This document shows, in pieces, positions 41,962 through 50,596 of a stretch of 64,000 bases of DNA. A program made the translations under genes and the position numbers. The notes beneath the pieces were generated by a model. The model made no database searches, was not told where the DNA came from, and worked only from the letters and a program-made list of their open reading frames with translations. The stretch is from Kitasatospora sp. GAS204B (lineage in GTDB: Bacteria > Actinomycetota > Actinomycetes > Streptomycetales > Streptomycetaceae): positions 56,267 through 120,266 of the forward strand of contig NZ_JARZAG010000026.1 of the NCBI RefSeq assembly GCF_029892155.1, in the 5' to 3' direction. The first letter of the stretch is position 1; the number at the start of each line of letters is the position of its first letter.

Positions 41962-42687
41962 ATGTCACGCATCGACGGCCGCACCCCAGACCAGCTCCGC
42001 CCGATCACCATCGAACGCGGCTGGAGCAAGCACGCCGAAGGCTCCGTCCTCGTCTCCTACGGCGACACCAAGGTGCTCTGCACCGCCAGTGTCACCGAGG
42101 GCGTCCCGCGCTGGCGCAAGGGCAGCGGCGAGGGCTGGGTCACCGCCGAGTACGCCATGCTGCCGCGCGCCACCAACACCCGCGGCGACCGCGAGTCCGT
42201 CCGCGGCAAGATCGGCGGCCGCACCCACGAGATCAGCCGCCTGATCGGCCGCTCGCTGCGCGCCGTGATCGACCACCGCGCGCTGGCCGAGAACACCATC
42301 GTGCTCGACTGCGACGTCCTGCAGGCCGACGGCGGCACCCGCACCGCGGCCATCACCGGCGCCTACGTCGCGCTGGTCGACGCCGTCTCCTGGGCCCGCG
42401 AGAAGAAGCTGCTGCGCGCCAAGGGCCAGCCGATCACCGGCGGCGTCAGTGCGGTGAGCGTCGGCATCATCGACGGCGTCCCGATGCTCGACCTCCGGTA
42501 CGAGGAGGACGTCCGCGCCGAGACCGACATGAACATCGTCTGCACCTCCGACGGGCGCTTCGTCGAGGTCCAGGGCACCGCCGAGGGCGCCCCGTTCGAC
42601 CGCGACCTGCTCAACCAGCTGCTGGACCTGGGCACCCTGGGCTGCGCCGAGCTGGACGAGATCCAGCGCAAGGCACTGGAAGGCTGA
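41962..42687 (+). CDS. rph: Ribonuclease PH
   Basis: A 241-residue phosphorolytic 3' exoribonuclease trimming tRNA precursors. It has SRIDGRTPDQLRPITIERGW, SVLVSYGDTKVLCTASV, the arginine-rich PRATNTRGDRESVRGKIGGRTHEISRLIGRSLRAV split across residues 66-100, and the phosphate site DCDVLQADGGTRTAAITGA. Full length. It is followed by a lipoprotein and rdgB, the usual actinobacterial order. Confidence 0.97.
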   Translation: MSRIDGRTPDQLRPITIERGWSKHAEGSVLVSYGDTKVLCTASVTEGVPRWRKGSGEGWVTAEYAMLPRATNTRGDRESVRGKIGGRTHEISRLIGRSLRAVIDHRALAENTIVLDCDVLQADGGTRTAAITGAYVALVDAVSWAREKKLLRAKGQPITGGVSAVSVGIIDGVPMLDLRYEEDVRAETDMNIVCTSDGRFVEVQGTAEGAPFDRDLLNQLLDLGTLGCAELDEIQRKALEG

Positions 42688-42770
42688 ACCGCCGGGCCGC
42701 GGTGGGCTGTACAGCGAAGCGGTGCAGACCGTACCGTTCCCGCAACAGCTCACCGCATCGGAGGACCGCG

Positions 42771-43160
42771 ATGCCGCCCAGCCTCACCCGCCCCGCCGGC
42801 CTGGCCGTAGCCGCGCTGATCGCCGTCCTCCCGCTCAGCGCGGTCAGTTGCTCGGCCACCCAGAAGGCGATCGACTGCGGCAACACGGCGGTCTCGGTCG
42901 GCACCGACCTCAGCCAGCTCGGCAGCGCCTACAACAACTCCACCAACGACCCGGCCGCCGCCGGGCGGGCGATGTCCAAGCTCAAGACCGACCTCGACAA
43001 GCTCGGCAAGAACGCCGGCAACACCGATGTCTCCAAGGCCGTCACCGACATGCGGACGCAGGCCGACAAGGCCCAACAGGCGATGGACGCCAAGCAGGTC
43101 CCGGACCTCGGCCCGCTGGGCGACGCGGCCGGCAACCTGACCAAGGTGTGCACCGGCTGA
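42771..43160 (+). CDS. Small lipoprotein between rph and rdgB
   Basis: A 129-residue lipoprotein. The signal peptide ends in lipobox LSAVSC (Cys27). The mature part is a simple helical domain rich in Asp, Ala and Lys (MSKLKTDLDKLGKNAG, VTDMRTQADKAQQAM) with three further cysteines (Cys36 near IDC and one near KVCTG). Function unknown. GGAGGACCGCG precedes the ATG. Its place in the rph-rdgB cluster is probably incidental. Confidence 0.75.
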   Translation: MPPSLTRPAGLAVAALIAVLPLSAVSCSATQKAIDCGNTAVSVGTDLSQLGSAYNNSTNDPAAAGRAMSKLKTDLDKLGKNAGNTDVSKAVTDMRTQADKAQQAMDAKQVPDLGPLGDAAGNLTKVCTG

Positions 43161-43192
43161 CGGAGGTGCTCGAGAGGGAATACTGAGGCGTC

Positions 43193-43804
43193 ATGAGCAC
43201 CCCTCGACGCCTCGTCCTCGCCACCCGCAACCAGCACAAGGTCGGTGAACTGCACGCCATCCTCGGCGCCGCCGGCCTCGACGTCGACCTGGTCGGCGCC
43301 GACGCCTACCCCGAGATCCCCGACGTCCGCGAGACCGGCGTCACCTTCGCCGAGAACGCCCTGCTGAAGGCACATGCCCTGGCCCAGGCCACCGGCCTGC
43401 CGGCCGTCGCCGACGACTCGGGCCTCTGCGTCGACGTGCTGGGCGGCGCCCCCGGCATCTTCTCCGCCCGCTGGGCCGGCAAGCACGGCGACGACCGGGC
43501 CAACCTCGAACTCCTGCTGGCCCAACTCTCCGACATCGCCGCCCCTCACCGCACCGCCCACTTCGCCTGCGCGGCCGCCCTGGCCCTGCCGGACGGCACC
43601 GAGCGCGTGGTCGAGGGCCGCCTGCTCGGCACCCTGCGCCACGAGCCCGCGGGGGATGGCGGGTTCGGCTACGACCCGATCCTGCAGCCCCTGGGCGAGA
43701 CCCGGACCTGCGCGGAGCTGACGGCCGAGGAGAAGAACGCGATCAGCCACCGCGGCGAGGCGTTCCGCGCGCTGGTGCCGCTGGTGCGGGAGTTGGTGGG
43801 GTAG
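43193..43804 (+). CDS. rdgB: RdgB/HAM1 non-canonical purine NTP pyrophosphatase
   Basis: A 203-residue enzyme that removes ITP, XTP and dITP from the nucleotide pool. It has LVLATRNQHKVGELHAIL at the N-terminus, ETGVTFAENALLKAHA, DDSGLCVDVLGGAPGIFSARW, the catalytic region GDGGFGYDPILQP, and KNAISHRGEAFRAL at the end. Typical length. A strong terminator follows, then tRNA-Leu on the other strand. Confidence 0.96.
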   Translation: MSTPRRLVLATRNQHKVGELHAILGAAGLDVDLVGADAYPEIPDVRETGVTFAENALLKAHALAQATGLPAVADDSGLCVDVLGGAPGIFSARWAGKHGDDRANLELLLAQLSDIAAPHRTAHFACAAALALPDGTERVVEGRLLGTLRHEPAGDGGFGYDPILQPLGETRTCAELTAEEKNAISHRGEAFRALVPLVRELVG

Positions 43805-43814
43805 CGGAAAAGCT

Positions 43815-43844
43815 GAAGGCCCGTCAGTTCTCTGACGGGCCTTC
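43815..43844. terminator. Hairpin terminator between rdgB and tRNA-Leu
   Basis: A 12-bp perfect stem GAAGGCCCGTCA with loop GTTCTC. Flanking AAAGCT and ATTGC give weak U-runs. It serves rdgB and possibly also the tRNA transcript. Confidence 0.88.
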
Positions 43845-43858
43845 GATTGCAAGGCTAG

Positions 43859-43942
43859 TGCGGCCGGAGGGAATCGAACCCTCACGAGGTTTCCCTCACT
43901 GGCACCTAAAGCCAGCGCGACTGCCTGTTCCGCCACGGCCGC
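43859..43942 (-). tRNA. tRNA-Leu (UAG anticodon)
   Basis: An 84-nt type II tRNA without encoded CCA. The acceptor stem is GCGGCCG with CGGCCGC and discriminator A. The D-arm is GGCGGAACAGGC, the anticodon stem CTGGC/GCCAG with loop TTTAGGT (anticodon TAG at 43906-43908), a variable arm is present, and the T-arm is GGGTTCGATTCCC. It reads CUA codons. The extended variable arm identifies a Leu-type tRNA. Confidence 0.95.
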
Positions 43943-44306
43943 ATGCGCTCAGTCTAGAGCCTTTGCGATGGCGGGGGCACCGTCAATTCGCTTGGTGCGG
44001 CGTGCGTTGATCCACCACTCCCGTTGCGGCCGCGGATCGTCGGGCCGGTTGTCCGACTGCTGGACGCCCTGGGGTTACGGGCTGTCAGCGAACCCCCCTC
44101 ATCATCGGCCCTCTTCCTCCGCCGGGCCGCACGGGCTACCGTCACGCTCTGCCACTCTTCACACGATCTGACAACAGTTCCGTTGCGACCTGTGCGTATC
44201 TGTGCGAAACCCCTTGACGCACGTGGTCAGAGGGGATGTCATATGGCACGTCACGTTGGAACCTGTTCGGTTCTGATCGATTGTGATCCAAAGGAGCCCT
44301 CCACCC
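43943..44306 (+). promoter_or_regulatory. Promoter region of sugar ABC operon
   Basis: This 364-bp intergenic region is AT-richer near 44150-44300. TTGACG at 44213-44218 could be a -35, with CATAT near 44239 as a loosely spaced -10. An inverted repeat GAACC-TGTTC-GGTTC at 44259-44273 lies downstream and could be the operator for sugar-dependent control. No regulator is encoded beside it. Confidence 0.4.
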
Positions 44307-45359
44307 ATGACCACCGTGCGCCACCGCCGTCGCGCAGCCGCCGCCACCGTCGGCTTGATCGTCACCCTGGGCCTGACGGCCTGTTCGACCGGCCAGTCGA
44401 GTTCCAGCTCCGCCGGCGGCAACGCCGCTCCGGTCAGCGGGCAGATCTCGATCACGTACCTGCAGAAGCAGGGCGATCAGCAGTACTTCATCGGTGAGGC
44501 GGCCGGTGCCAAGGCGAAGGCCGCGCAGCTGGGTGTGAAGCTGAACGTGGTCAACCTGGGCAACGACGCCAACCAGACGGTCAGTGACGTGCAGTCGGCC
44601 ATCGCGCAGAAGAGCAACGGCATCATCATCGTGCCGCCGGACCCGGCGGTCGGGCCGCAGGTCGTGCAGACGGCCAAGGATGCCAAGGTGGCGCTGCTGA
44701 CCTCGGACGACCAGGTCTGCGCCACCGGCCCGGCGCCGGCCAACTGCAACCCGAAGGACCTGCTGCCGCGGATCGGCTTCAGCGGCCAGCAGATGGGCCA
44801 GCAGGTCGGCCAGCGCGCGGCCGAGGAGTTCAAGAAGACCGGCTGGGCGCCGGCCGACACCCGGATCATCTCCGCCTGGCAGCAGGACGTGACGGTCTGC
44901 GGTGACCGGGTCAAGGCTGCCAAGGCCGCCTTCGACACGGGCGCCGGTGCGAGCATCCAGGACATCGAGGTCTCCACCGACAACACGCCCACCGGTGCGC
45001 AGGACAAGGTGGCCGCGACGCTGACCGCCAACCCCGGCGTCAAGCACTGGATCATCTGGGGCTGCAACGACGAGAACGTGCAGGGCGGCATCACCGCCAT
45101 GCAGAACGCCAACATCACGCCCGACAACGTGATCGGCGTCGGTCTCGGTGCCTACCTGGCCTGCAAGGACTGGGGCAGCGGCAAGCCGAGCGGGATGAAG
45201 GCCGCGCTCTTCATCAACGGCTCCGACGTGGGCGCGCTCGCGGTGCAGACCATGTACGACAAGCTCAAGAACGGCAAGGACTTCCCGCAGGAGGCCTTCG
45301 CGCCGACCGCCATGGTGGACGCCTCCAACTGGCAGTCCTCCGGCGTCCAGTGCAGCTGA
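44307..45359 (+). CDS. Sugar ABC transporter substrate-binding lipoprotein (CUT2)
   Basis: A 350-residue periplasmic-binding-protein type I lipoprotein. The signal peptide ends LGLTACS. The mature protein has SITYLQKQGDQQYFIGEAAGA, SNGIIIVPPDPAVGPQV and ILWGCNDENVQGG-like motifs of ribose/arabinose-type binders. Several cysteines (VCATGPAPANCN, TVCGD, WGCND, YLACK) could form disulfides, uncommon in this family. ATG 44307 has AAGGAG upstream. It is followed by the ATPase and permease in one operon. Confidence 0.88.
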   Translation: MTTVRHRRRAAAATVGLIVTLGLTACSTGQSSSSSAGGNAAPVSGQISITYLQKQGDQQYFIGEAAGAKAKAAQLGVKLNVVNLGNDANQTVSDVQSAIAQKSNGIIIVPPDPAVGPQVVQTAKDAKVALLTSDDQVCATGPAPANCNPKDLLPRIGFSGQQMGQQVGQRAAEEFKKTGWAPADTRIISAWQQDVTVCGDRVKAAKAAFDTGAGASIQDIEVSTDNTPTGAQDKVAATLTANPGVKHWIIWGCNDENVQGGITAMQNANITPDNVIGVGLGAYLACKDWGSGKPSGMKAALFINGSDVGALAVQTMYDKLKNGKDFPQEAFAPTAMVDASNWQSSGVQCS

Positions 45360-45401
45360 GCACCACGCACCCCGGCACTGTGAGGAACCTGAGGTAGCAC
45401 C

Positions 45402-46961
45402 TTGACGACCAAGACGACGAACGCGGGCGCCGGTGTCCGCGAGCTCGGCAAGCGCTTCGGCGAGGTCCGGGCGCTGGGCGGGGTGACCCTGGACTTCCCG
45501 GCCGGCCAGGTCACCGCCCTGATGGGGGAGAACGGGGCCGGCAAGTCCACCCTGCTGAAGATCCTGACCGGCGATCACCAGCCCACCGAGGGTTCGGTGC
45601 TGCTGGACGGCGCCGAGGTGGAGCTGCACTCGCCGGCCAGAGCCCGGGCGGTCGGCATCCGGATCATCCCGCAGGAGCCGGAGATCATCCCGCACGTCTC
45701 GGTCGCCGAGAACGTCTACGCCGGCGCGCTGCCCCGCAAGGCGGGGCGCCGGCTGGACCGGGCCGAGCTGCGCCGCCGGATCGAAGCCGATCTGGACCGG
45801 CTGGGCTTCTCCCGGGTGCTCGACCCGGACCTGCTGGGGTCCGAACTGACCCCGGCGCAGCGTCAGCTGGTGGAGATCCTGCGGGCGCTGACCGGTGAGG
45901 CGAAGGTGATCGCCTTCGACGAGCCGACCAGCTCGCTCTCCGAGCAGGAGGTGGAGGCGCTCTTCGGGCTGATCCGCCGGCTGCGCGACGCGGGCGTGGC
46001 GGTGATCTACGTCTCGCACCGGATGAAGGAGATCTTCCAGCTGGCCGACCGGATCGCGGTGCTGCGCGACGGCACGCTGGCCGGGGTGCTGGACGCGGCG
46101 CAGGCTTCCGAGGGCGAGCTGGTGCGGCTGATGGTGGGCCGCGATCTGTCGGCGATGTTCGTCCGGCAGAACGTCGCGACCGACCAGGTGGTGCTGGACG
46201 TCCAGCACTTGAGCACCGACGACGTGACGGACATCAGCCTGACCGTGCGGGCGGGCGAGGTGGTGGGCCTGGCCGGGCTGATCGGCGCGGGCCGCTCCGA
46301 GCTGGCGCTGGCGCTGGCCGGCGACCTGCCGGTGCGCTCGGGCACGGTCCACCTGGACGGTCAGGAACTGCGCTCGGGCCACCCGGGTGCGGTGATCCGG
46401 GCCGGGCTCGGCCTGGCACCGGAGGAGCGCAAGGCCCAGGCGCTGTTCCTGCAGCGCACGATCCGGGACAACACCTCGTTGGTGGTGCTGGAGCGGTTGC
46501 GGCGCTGGCGGTTCGTCAGGCGCACGGCCGAGCGCGAGCTGGCCCAGCAGTACGCGGACCGGCTGCGGGTGCGGGCGCCTTCGATCGAGCACGAGGTGCG
46601 CAAGCTGTCCGGCGGCAACCAGCAGAAGGTGGTGCTGGCCCGCTGGCTGGCCCGCAAGCCCAAGGTGCTGATCCTGGACGAGCCGACCCGCGGCATCGAC
46701 GTGGGTGCGAAGGCGGAGATCTACCAGATCATCGCCGACCTGGCCAAGGAGGGGGTCGCGCTGCTGGTGATCTCCTCCGAGCTGCCCGAGGTGCTCGGGC
46801 TGGCGGACCGGGTGGTGGTGATGCAGAACGGCCGGATCACCGGCGAGTTGGACCGGGCCGAGGCCACCGAGGAGCGGATTCTCGCCCTGGCGATGGCCGA
46901 TGACCTGGCGTCAGGCCCTGACCTGGCGGCTGCTGCGAGCGACGAAGGAAGGACCGCATGA
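45402..46961 (+). CDS. Sugar ABC transporter ATP-binding protein, two ABC domains (RbsA/AraG-like)
   Basis: A 519-residue duplicated ATPase of the CUT2 family. Domain one has Walker A GENGAGKST and FDEPTSSLS. Domain two has LIGAGRSELALA (degenerate Walker A, as usual), signature LSGGNQQKV and ILDEPTRGIDVGAK. It starts with TTG 45402. It powers uptake of a monosaccharide with the preceding binding protein and following permease; the sugar is not known. Confidence 0.92.
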   Translation: MTTKTTNAGAGVRELGKRFGEVRALGGVTLDFPAGQVTALMGENGAGKSTLLKILTGDHQPTEGSVLLDGAEVELHSPARARAVGIRIIPQEPEIIPHVSVAENVYAGALPRKAGRRLDRAELRRRIEADLDRLGFSRVLDPDLLGSELTPAQRQLVEILRALTGEAKVIAFDEPTSSLSEQEVEALFGLIRRLRDAGVAVIYVSHRMKEIFQLADRIAVLRDGTLAGVLDAAQASEGELVRLMVGRDLSAMFVRQNVATDQVVLDVQHLSTDDVTDISLTVRAGEVVGLAGLIGAGRSELALALAGDLPVRSGTVHLDGQELRSGHPGAVIRAGLGLAPEERKAQALFLQRTIRDNTSLVVLERLRRWRFVRRTAERELAQQYADRLRVRAPSIEHEVRKLSGGNQQKVVLARWLARKPKVLILDEPTRGIDVGAKAEIYQIIADLAKEGVALLVISSELPEVLGLADRVVVMQNGRITGELDRAEATEERILALAMADDLASGPDLAAAASDEGRTA

Positions 46962-47995
46962 CCACCACGACCGTTTCCGAGAGCACGCCGACCGGGAGCG
47001 TGCCGCCGGCCAAGCGCGGCGGGGTCGTCGGCCTGCTGGCCTCGATCGGCGGGCAGAACCTGAGCCTGGCCGGTGGCCTGGTGTTCCTGCTGGTGCTGTT
47101 CGGCTCGCTCAACGGCAACTACCTGAGCTGGGACAACATCCAGGTGATCGCCGAGGCGGTGACCATCAGCGGCCTGCTGGCCGTGGTGCAGACCGTCGTG
47201 ATCATCTGCGGCGGCCTGGACATCTCGGTCGGCTCGCAGGCCGGCCTGGCCTCGGTGGTCAGCGCGATGGCCTTCACCTCCACCGGCTCGAACGCGCTGC
47301 TGGGCATGGCGGCGGCGATCGGCGTGGGCGTGGTGATCGGCGGGCTGAACGGCCTGATCATCGTCTACGGCCGGGTCAACGCCACCATCGCCACCCTGGC
47401 GGGCCTGGCGGCCTACAAGGGTGTCGCGCAGCTGATCTCCAACGGCTCGGCGCAGGGCTACGTGCTCAACGACAGCATCTTCATCTTCCTCAGCCGGGGC
47501 AAGATCGCCGGGCTGCCGGTGATGGTCTGGCTGCTGATCGTGGTGGCGCTGGCAGTGCACGTGATGCTCAAGTACACCGACATCGGCCGCAACATCTACG
47601 CCATCGGCGGCAACGACACCGCCGCCCGGCTGGCCGGTATCAACATCAACAAGTACCTGATCGCGGTGTACGGCCTGCTGGGCGTGGTCGCGGCGGTGGC
47701 CGGCATCCTGCTGACCGCGCGCACCGGCTCCGGCCAGCCGGTCTCCGGCAGCGAGGGCCTGGAGCTGCAGTCGATCACCGCCGCGGCCCTGGGCGGCTGC
47801 GCCCTGCGCGGCGGCAAGGGCGGCATCGGCGGCACGCTGCTCGCGGTGGCGCTGCTCGGTGCGCTGGAGAACGGGTTGACCGTCCAGGGGATCAACTCGT
47901 TCTGGCAGAACGTGGCGCAGGGTGCGCTGCTGGTCGTCGCTGTGGTGATCCAGCAGCGGCGCAGCGGCGAACGGGCAGTGGGGCTGCCCGCCTGA
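46958..47995 (+). CDS. Sugar ABC transporter permease (AraH/RbsC-like)
   Basis: A 345-residue permease with about ten helices. It overlaps the ATPase stop by 4 bp (ATGA). Conserved CUT2 signatures are GGLDISVGSQAGLASVV, GLNGLIIVYGRVNATIATLAG, IGRNIYAIGGNDTAARLAGI and AALGGCALRGGKGGIGGTLL. The operon ends at a strong hairpin 21 bp downstream. Confidence 0.92.
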   Translation: MTTTTVSESTPTGSVPPAKRGGVVGLLASIGGQNLSLAGGLVFLLVLFGSLNGNYLSWDNIQVIAEAVTISGLLAVVQTVVIICGGLDISVGSQAGLASVVSAMAFTSTGSNALLGMAAAIGVGVVIGGLNGLIIVYGRVNATIATLAGLAAYKGVAQLISNGSAQGYVLNDSIFIFLSRGKIAGLPVMVWLLIVVALAVHVMLKYTDIGRNIYAIGGNDTAARLAGININKYLIAVYGLLGVVAAVAGILLTARTGSGQPVSGSEGLELQSITAAALGGCALRGGKGGIGGTLLAVALLGALENGLTVQGINSFWQNVAQGALLVVAVVIQQRRSGERAVGLPA

Positions 47996-48015
47996 CCCGG
48001 CGTCGCGAAAAGGCG

Positions 48016-48053
48016 GCGGCCCCGGCCCCCTGTGTGGGGGGAGCCGGGGCCGC
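48016..48053. terminator. Bidirectional hairpin terminator
   Basis: The stem GCGGCCCCGGC pairs with GCCGGGGCCGC and is extended by C/G runs around a TGTGT loop. It lies between the convergent sugar permease and bcp genes. Confidence 0.88.
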
Positions 48054-48065
48054 TGTGCTCGGGGT

Positions 48066-48539
48066 CTACGCCTCGACCTTGAGGTCGCGCAGCAGCTTGG
48101 CGACGTGGCCGGTGGCCTTGACGTTGTACAGGGCCCGCTCGACCTTGCCCTGCTCGTCGACGATCACGGTGGAGCGGATCACGCCGACCACGGTCTTGCC
48201 GTACAGGCTCTTCTCGCCGTAGGCGCCGTAGGCCTCCAGCACGGCCCGGTCCTCGTCGGAGAGCAGGGTGACCCTGAGGTCCTCGGTCTCGCGGAACTTG
48301 CCGAGCTTCTCCGGCTTGTCCGGCGAGATGCCGATCACGTCGTACCCGGCGCCCGCGAAGACCTCCAGGTTGTCGGTGAAGTCGCAGGCCTGGGTGGTGC
48401 AGCCGGGGGTCATCGCGGCCGGGTAGAAGTAGACGATCACCTTGCGGCCCAGGTGGTCCGCCAGGGACACCTGCTTGCCGTCGGCGTCGGGCAGGGAGAA
48501 GGCGGGGGCGGTGTCCCCGGCCTGGAGACGCTCGGTCAC
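48066..48539 (-). CDS. bcp: Thioredoxin-dependent thiol peroxidase (Bcp)
   Basis: A 157-residue peroxiredoxin reducing peroxides. Peroxidatic Cys47 lies in TPGCTTQACDF with resolving Cys52. VYFYPAAMTPG and DVIGISPDKPEKLGKF are typical of Bcp/PrxQ. The GTG start is at 48539. Monocistronic. Confidence 0.95.
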   Translation of the reverse strand: MTERLQAGDTAPAFSLPDADGKQVSLADHLGRKVIVYFYPAAMTPGCTTQACDFTDNLEVFAGAGYDVIGISPDKPEKLGKFRETEDLRVTLLSDEDRAVLEAYGAYGEKSLYGKTVVGVIRSTVIVDEQGKVERALYNVKATGHVAKLLRDLKVEA

Positions 48540-48671
48540 GGTGGGATCTCCTCGTGCTGGACTGGCGGTCGTGCCATCGCAAACCTACCTCTGATGGTGG
48601 GTGGGACTGCGCGGCTCGGCAGCCGAACTGACAGACTGAACGGCAGCAGACCGTGACGCGAGGTGAGTGAG

Positions 48672-49034
48672 GTGGCCCGGGTGGGCAAGGGGAAGACGAA
48701 GGACGCCGCGCGGGATGACGCCGGGCGGACCACCGCCGAGATCGAGGCGAACATCGCGCGGACCCGTGACCAGCTGGCCGACACGCTGGACGAGCTGGCG
48801 ATGCGGGTGCACCCGTCCACGGTGGCCGCGCAGGTGCGGGCGAAGGCGCTGGCTTCGGTGGAGCAGCGGCTGGGCCGGCTCTACGTCGGCGCCAGCCGTG
48901 GCGTGGAGCAGCTGAAGGCGCAGTTCGTGGACGAGAAGGGGCAGCCGCGCAAGGAGCGGATCGTGCCCGCGGTGCTGGTCGGCGGCGGGGTGGTGCTGCT
49001 GCTCGCCTCGGCTCGTAAGAGGGTCCGCCAGTAG
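48672..49034 (+). CDS. DUF3618 family membrane-associated protein
   Basis: A 120-residue protein with the DUF3618 signature TTAEIEANIARTRDQLADTLDELA near residues 22-45. A helical part follows (QVRAKALASVEQRLGRL) and then a C-terminal hydrophobic segment (IVPAVLVGGGVVLLLASA) with a basic end. Probably a small membrane protein of the envelope. GTG 48672 is chosen because GAGGTGA lies 5 nt before it; GTG 48663 would add three residues. Confidence 0.8.
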   Translation: MARVGKGKTKDAARDDAGRTTAEIEANIARTRDQLADTLDELAMRVHPSTVAAQVRAKALASVEQRLGRLYVGASRGVEQLKAQFVDEKGQPRKERIVPAVLVGGGVVLLLASARKRVRQ

Positions 49035-49279
49035 GGGGCCGGCGTCGCGACGCCCGGGCTGTCGCCTGGACGGCTTCTCCTCAGTCGCCGATGCTCCGCA
49101 TGGACTCCTTCGTCGGCACCGCCCAGACTCGGCCCGGACGCCGCTCCTTGATCCGGCCCCCTACCGGCGGACCCTCTAAGCGCAAGAAGGACTGATCGGG
49201 CCCACTGATCGGGCCGGGCGGATCGGATGGATCGCGGGCTGGCGCCACGGCGCGGGCCCGCGACAGGTACGGTCTGGGC

Positions 49280-49687
49280 GTGAGTGTGAACGACGAGCAG
49301 AGCAAGCAGCCCGAGCAGCCGGCGCCCGCCGGGCTGCCCGAACACGGCCGACACGACCGGCTGGGCGAGAAGCTGCCCATCCGGATGCTGCACGACCGGG
49401 TGCTGGTGCGTCCCGAGGGCGGTGAGGGTGAGCGCCGCTCGACCGGCGGAATCCTGATCCCCGCGACCGCCGAGCTGAGCAGAAGGTGCACCTGGGCCGA
49501 GGCGGTCGCGGTGGGGCAGAGCGTGCGGTCGGTGGAGCCGGGGGACCGGGTGCTGTACGACCCGGAGGACAAGCTCGAGGTCGAGGTGCGTGGCGCGACG
49601 TACGTGCTGCTGCGCGAGCGCGACCTGCACGCGGTGGCCGCCGAGCGGCTGACCGATTCGGATGGGTCGACCGGGCTCTATCTGTAG
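49280..49687 (+). CDS. GroES-like co-chaperonin paralogue
   Basis: A 135-residue protein. After a charged 30-residue extension it has the GroES fold: LPIRMLHDRVLVRPE, RRSTGGILIPATAE, then VEPGDRVLYDPEDKLEVEVRGATYVLLRERDLHA. The mobile loop is present. No groEL follows. It is a divergent copy beside, not instead of, the main groES, so a housekeeping chaperonin role is uncertain. GTG start at 49280. Confidence 0.8.
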   Translation: MSVNDEQSKQPEQPAPAGLPEHGRHDRLGEKLPIRMLHDRVLVRPEGGEGERRSTGGILIPATAELSRRCTWAEAVAVGQSVRSVEPGDRVLYDPEDKLEVEVRGATYVLLRERDLHAVAAERLTDSDGSTGLYL

Positions 49688-49703
49688 GTTTTCTGACGTT
49701 GTG

Positions 49704-49736
49704 TGAGGGCCCGTCTCCGGTGGAGGCGGGCCCTCA
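49704..49736. terminator. Hairpin terminator after GroES-like gene
   Basis: The stem TGAGGGCCCG-CTCC pairs with GGAG-CGGGCCCTCA with one mismatched pair, loop GGT. It begins 17 bp after the stop codon. Confidence 0.8.
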
Positions 49737-49845
49737 GTCGTTCGGCGTAGGTGCGGTGGCCGGGGCGGCACGGTCGGCTCACTGTTTGGAGCGAGGCGAT
49801 GACGGAACGTTTCGCCCGTTAACCATCGAACAGGAAGAGACCCTC

Positions 49846-50340
49846 ATGCGTGCCATATGGACGGCTGCCGCGTTGACCGCGGCGATCAGCCTCACCTCGG
49901 TGACCGCGGCGGCCGCGGCCGTCCCGCTCCGTGACCCGGACGCGTCGCGGGTGATGCCGGTGTCGGCGTTGCCGCTGCGGCCGGCGGTGACCGCGCCGTC
50001 ACCGACCTTGCCGACGACGCCGACTCTGCCGACGACGCCGACTCTGCCGACGTCGCCGAGCCTGCCGACCACGCCGTCGTTGCCGACGACGCCCAGTCTG
50101 CCGACGACGCCGTCGCTGCCGAGCACACCGTCGCTGCCGAGCGTCCCAAGTGTCCCGAGTGTCCCGAGCTTGCCGACGACGTTGCCGAGTCTGCCGGACC
50201 TCGGTGTGCTGACGCAGTTGCTGAGCACTCTGCTCTCGACCATCCAGAATCTGCTGGCCGGGCTTGGGCTGCCCGTCACGCTGCCGTCTCTGCCCAGCCT
50301 GCCCGCCCTCGGGTCGAGCATGCAGTCGAACAGCCACTAG
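49846..50340 (+). CDS. Secreted Leu-Pro-Thr/Ser repeat protein
   Basis: A 164-residue exported protein of unknown function. A signal peptide (MRAIWTAAALTAAISLTSVTA...AAA) occupies the first 25 residues. A tandem hexapeptide region (LPTTPT, LPTTPS, LPSTPS, LPSVPS variants) spans residues 54-115. A short helix (LLSTLLSTIQNLLAGLGL) and a terminal LPSLPSLP segment follow. There is no membrane anchor. The LPTTP units resemble sorting-motif-like sequences, but no Gly follows, so sortase targeting is speculative. CAGGAAGAGA precedes the ATG. Confidence 0.7.
   Translation: MRAIWTAAALTAAISLTSVTAAAAAVPLRDPDASRVMPVSALPLRPAVTAPSPTLPTTPTLPTTPTLPTSPSLPTTPSLPTTPSLPTTPSLPSTPSLPSVPSVPSVPSLPTTLPSLPDLGVLTQLLSTLLSTIQNLLAGLGLPVTLPSLPSLPALGSSMQSNSH
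50005..50193 (+). repeat. In-frame 18-bp Leu-Pro-Thr/Ser repeats
   Basis: About nine copies of an 18-bp unit (6 codons, LPTTPT/S) lie inside the secreted protein gene. Copies diverge to LPSVPS at the 3' side. Boundaries are approximate. Confidence 0.8.
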
Positions 50341-50365
50341 GGCTCGCCCTCAGGTCGAACCCGCG

Positions 50366-50411
50366 GACACCGGTACCCCCGGCGCCACCCGGCGCCGGGG
50401 GTACCGGTGTC
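50366..50411. terminator. Very strong hairpin terminator
   Basis: A perfect 21-bp stem, arm starting GACACCGGTACCCCCGG, with loop ACCC, begins 26 bp after the repeat-protein stop. Confidence 0.9.
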
Positions 50412-50596
50412 TCTGCCGGAAAACGGCTGCCGGGCCAAGCGGCTTGCCGCTACGGTGGTCTGACACAACCTCATATATCACTCAGCCCCGAACGACGCCC
50501 CCACCCCCGGGGGTCCGTCGATCGGGGCTGTCGGGCGCTGGGCCGTTCCTGCCGTGCGGGAGTGGCACTGGCAAAAAGTCGACAAGGAGATATTTG

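Noticed and set aside
49035..49279. Possible transposase remnant before the GroES-like gene
   Set aside because: Short frames in both directions gave no recognisable transposase motif or terminal inverted repeats.
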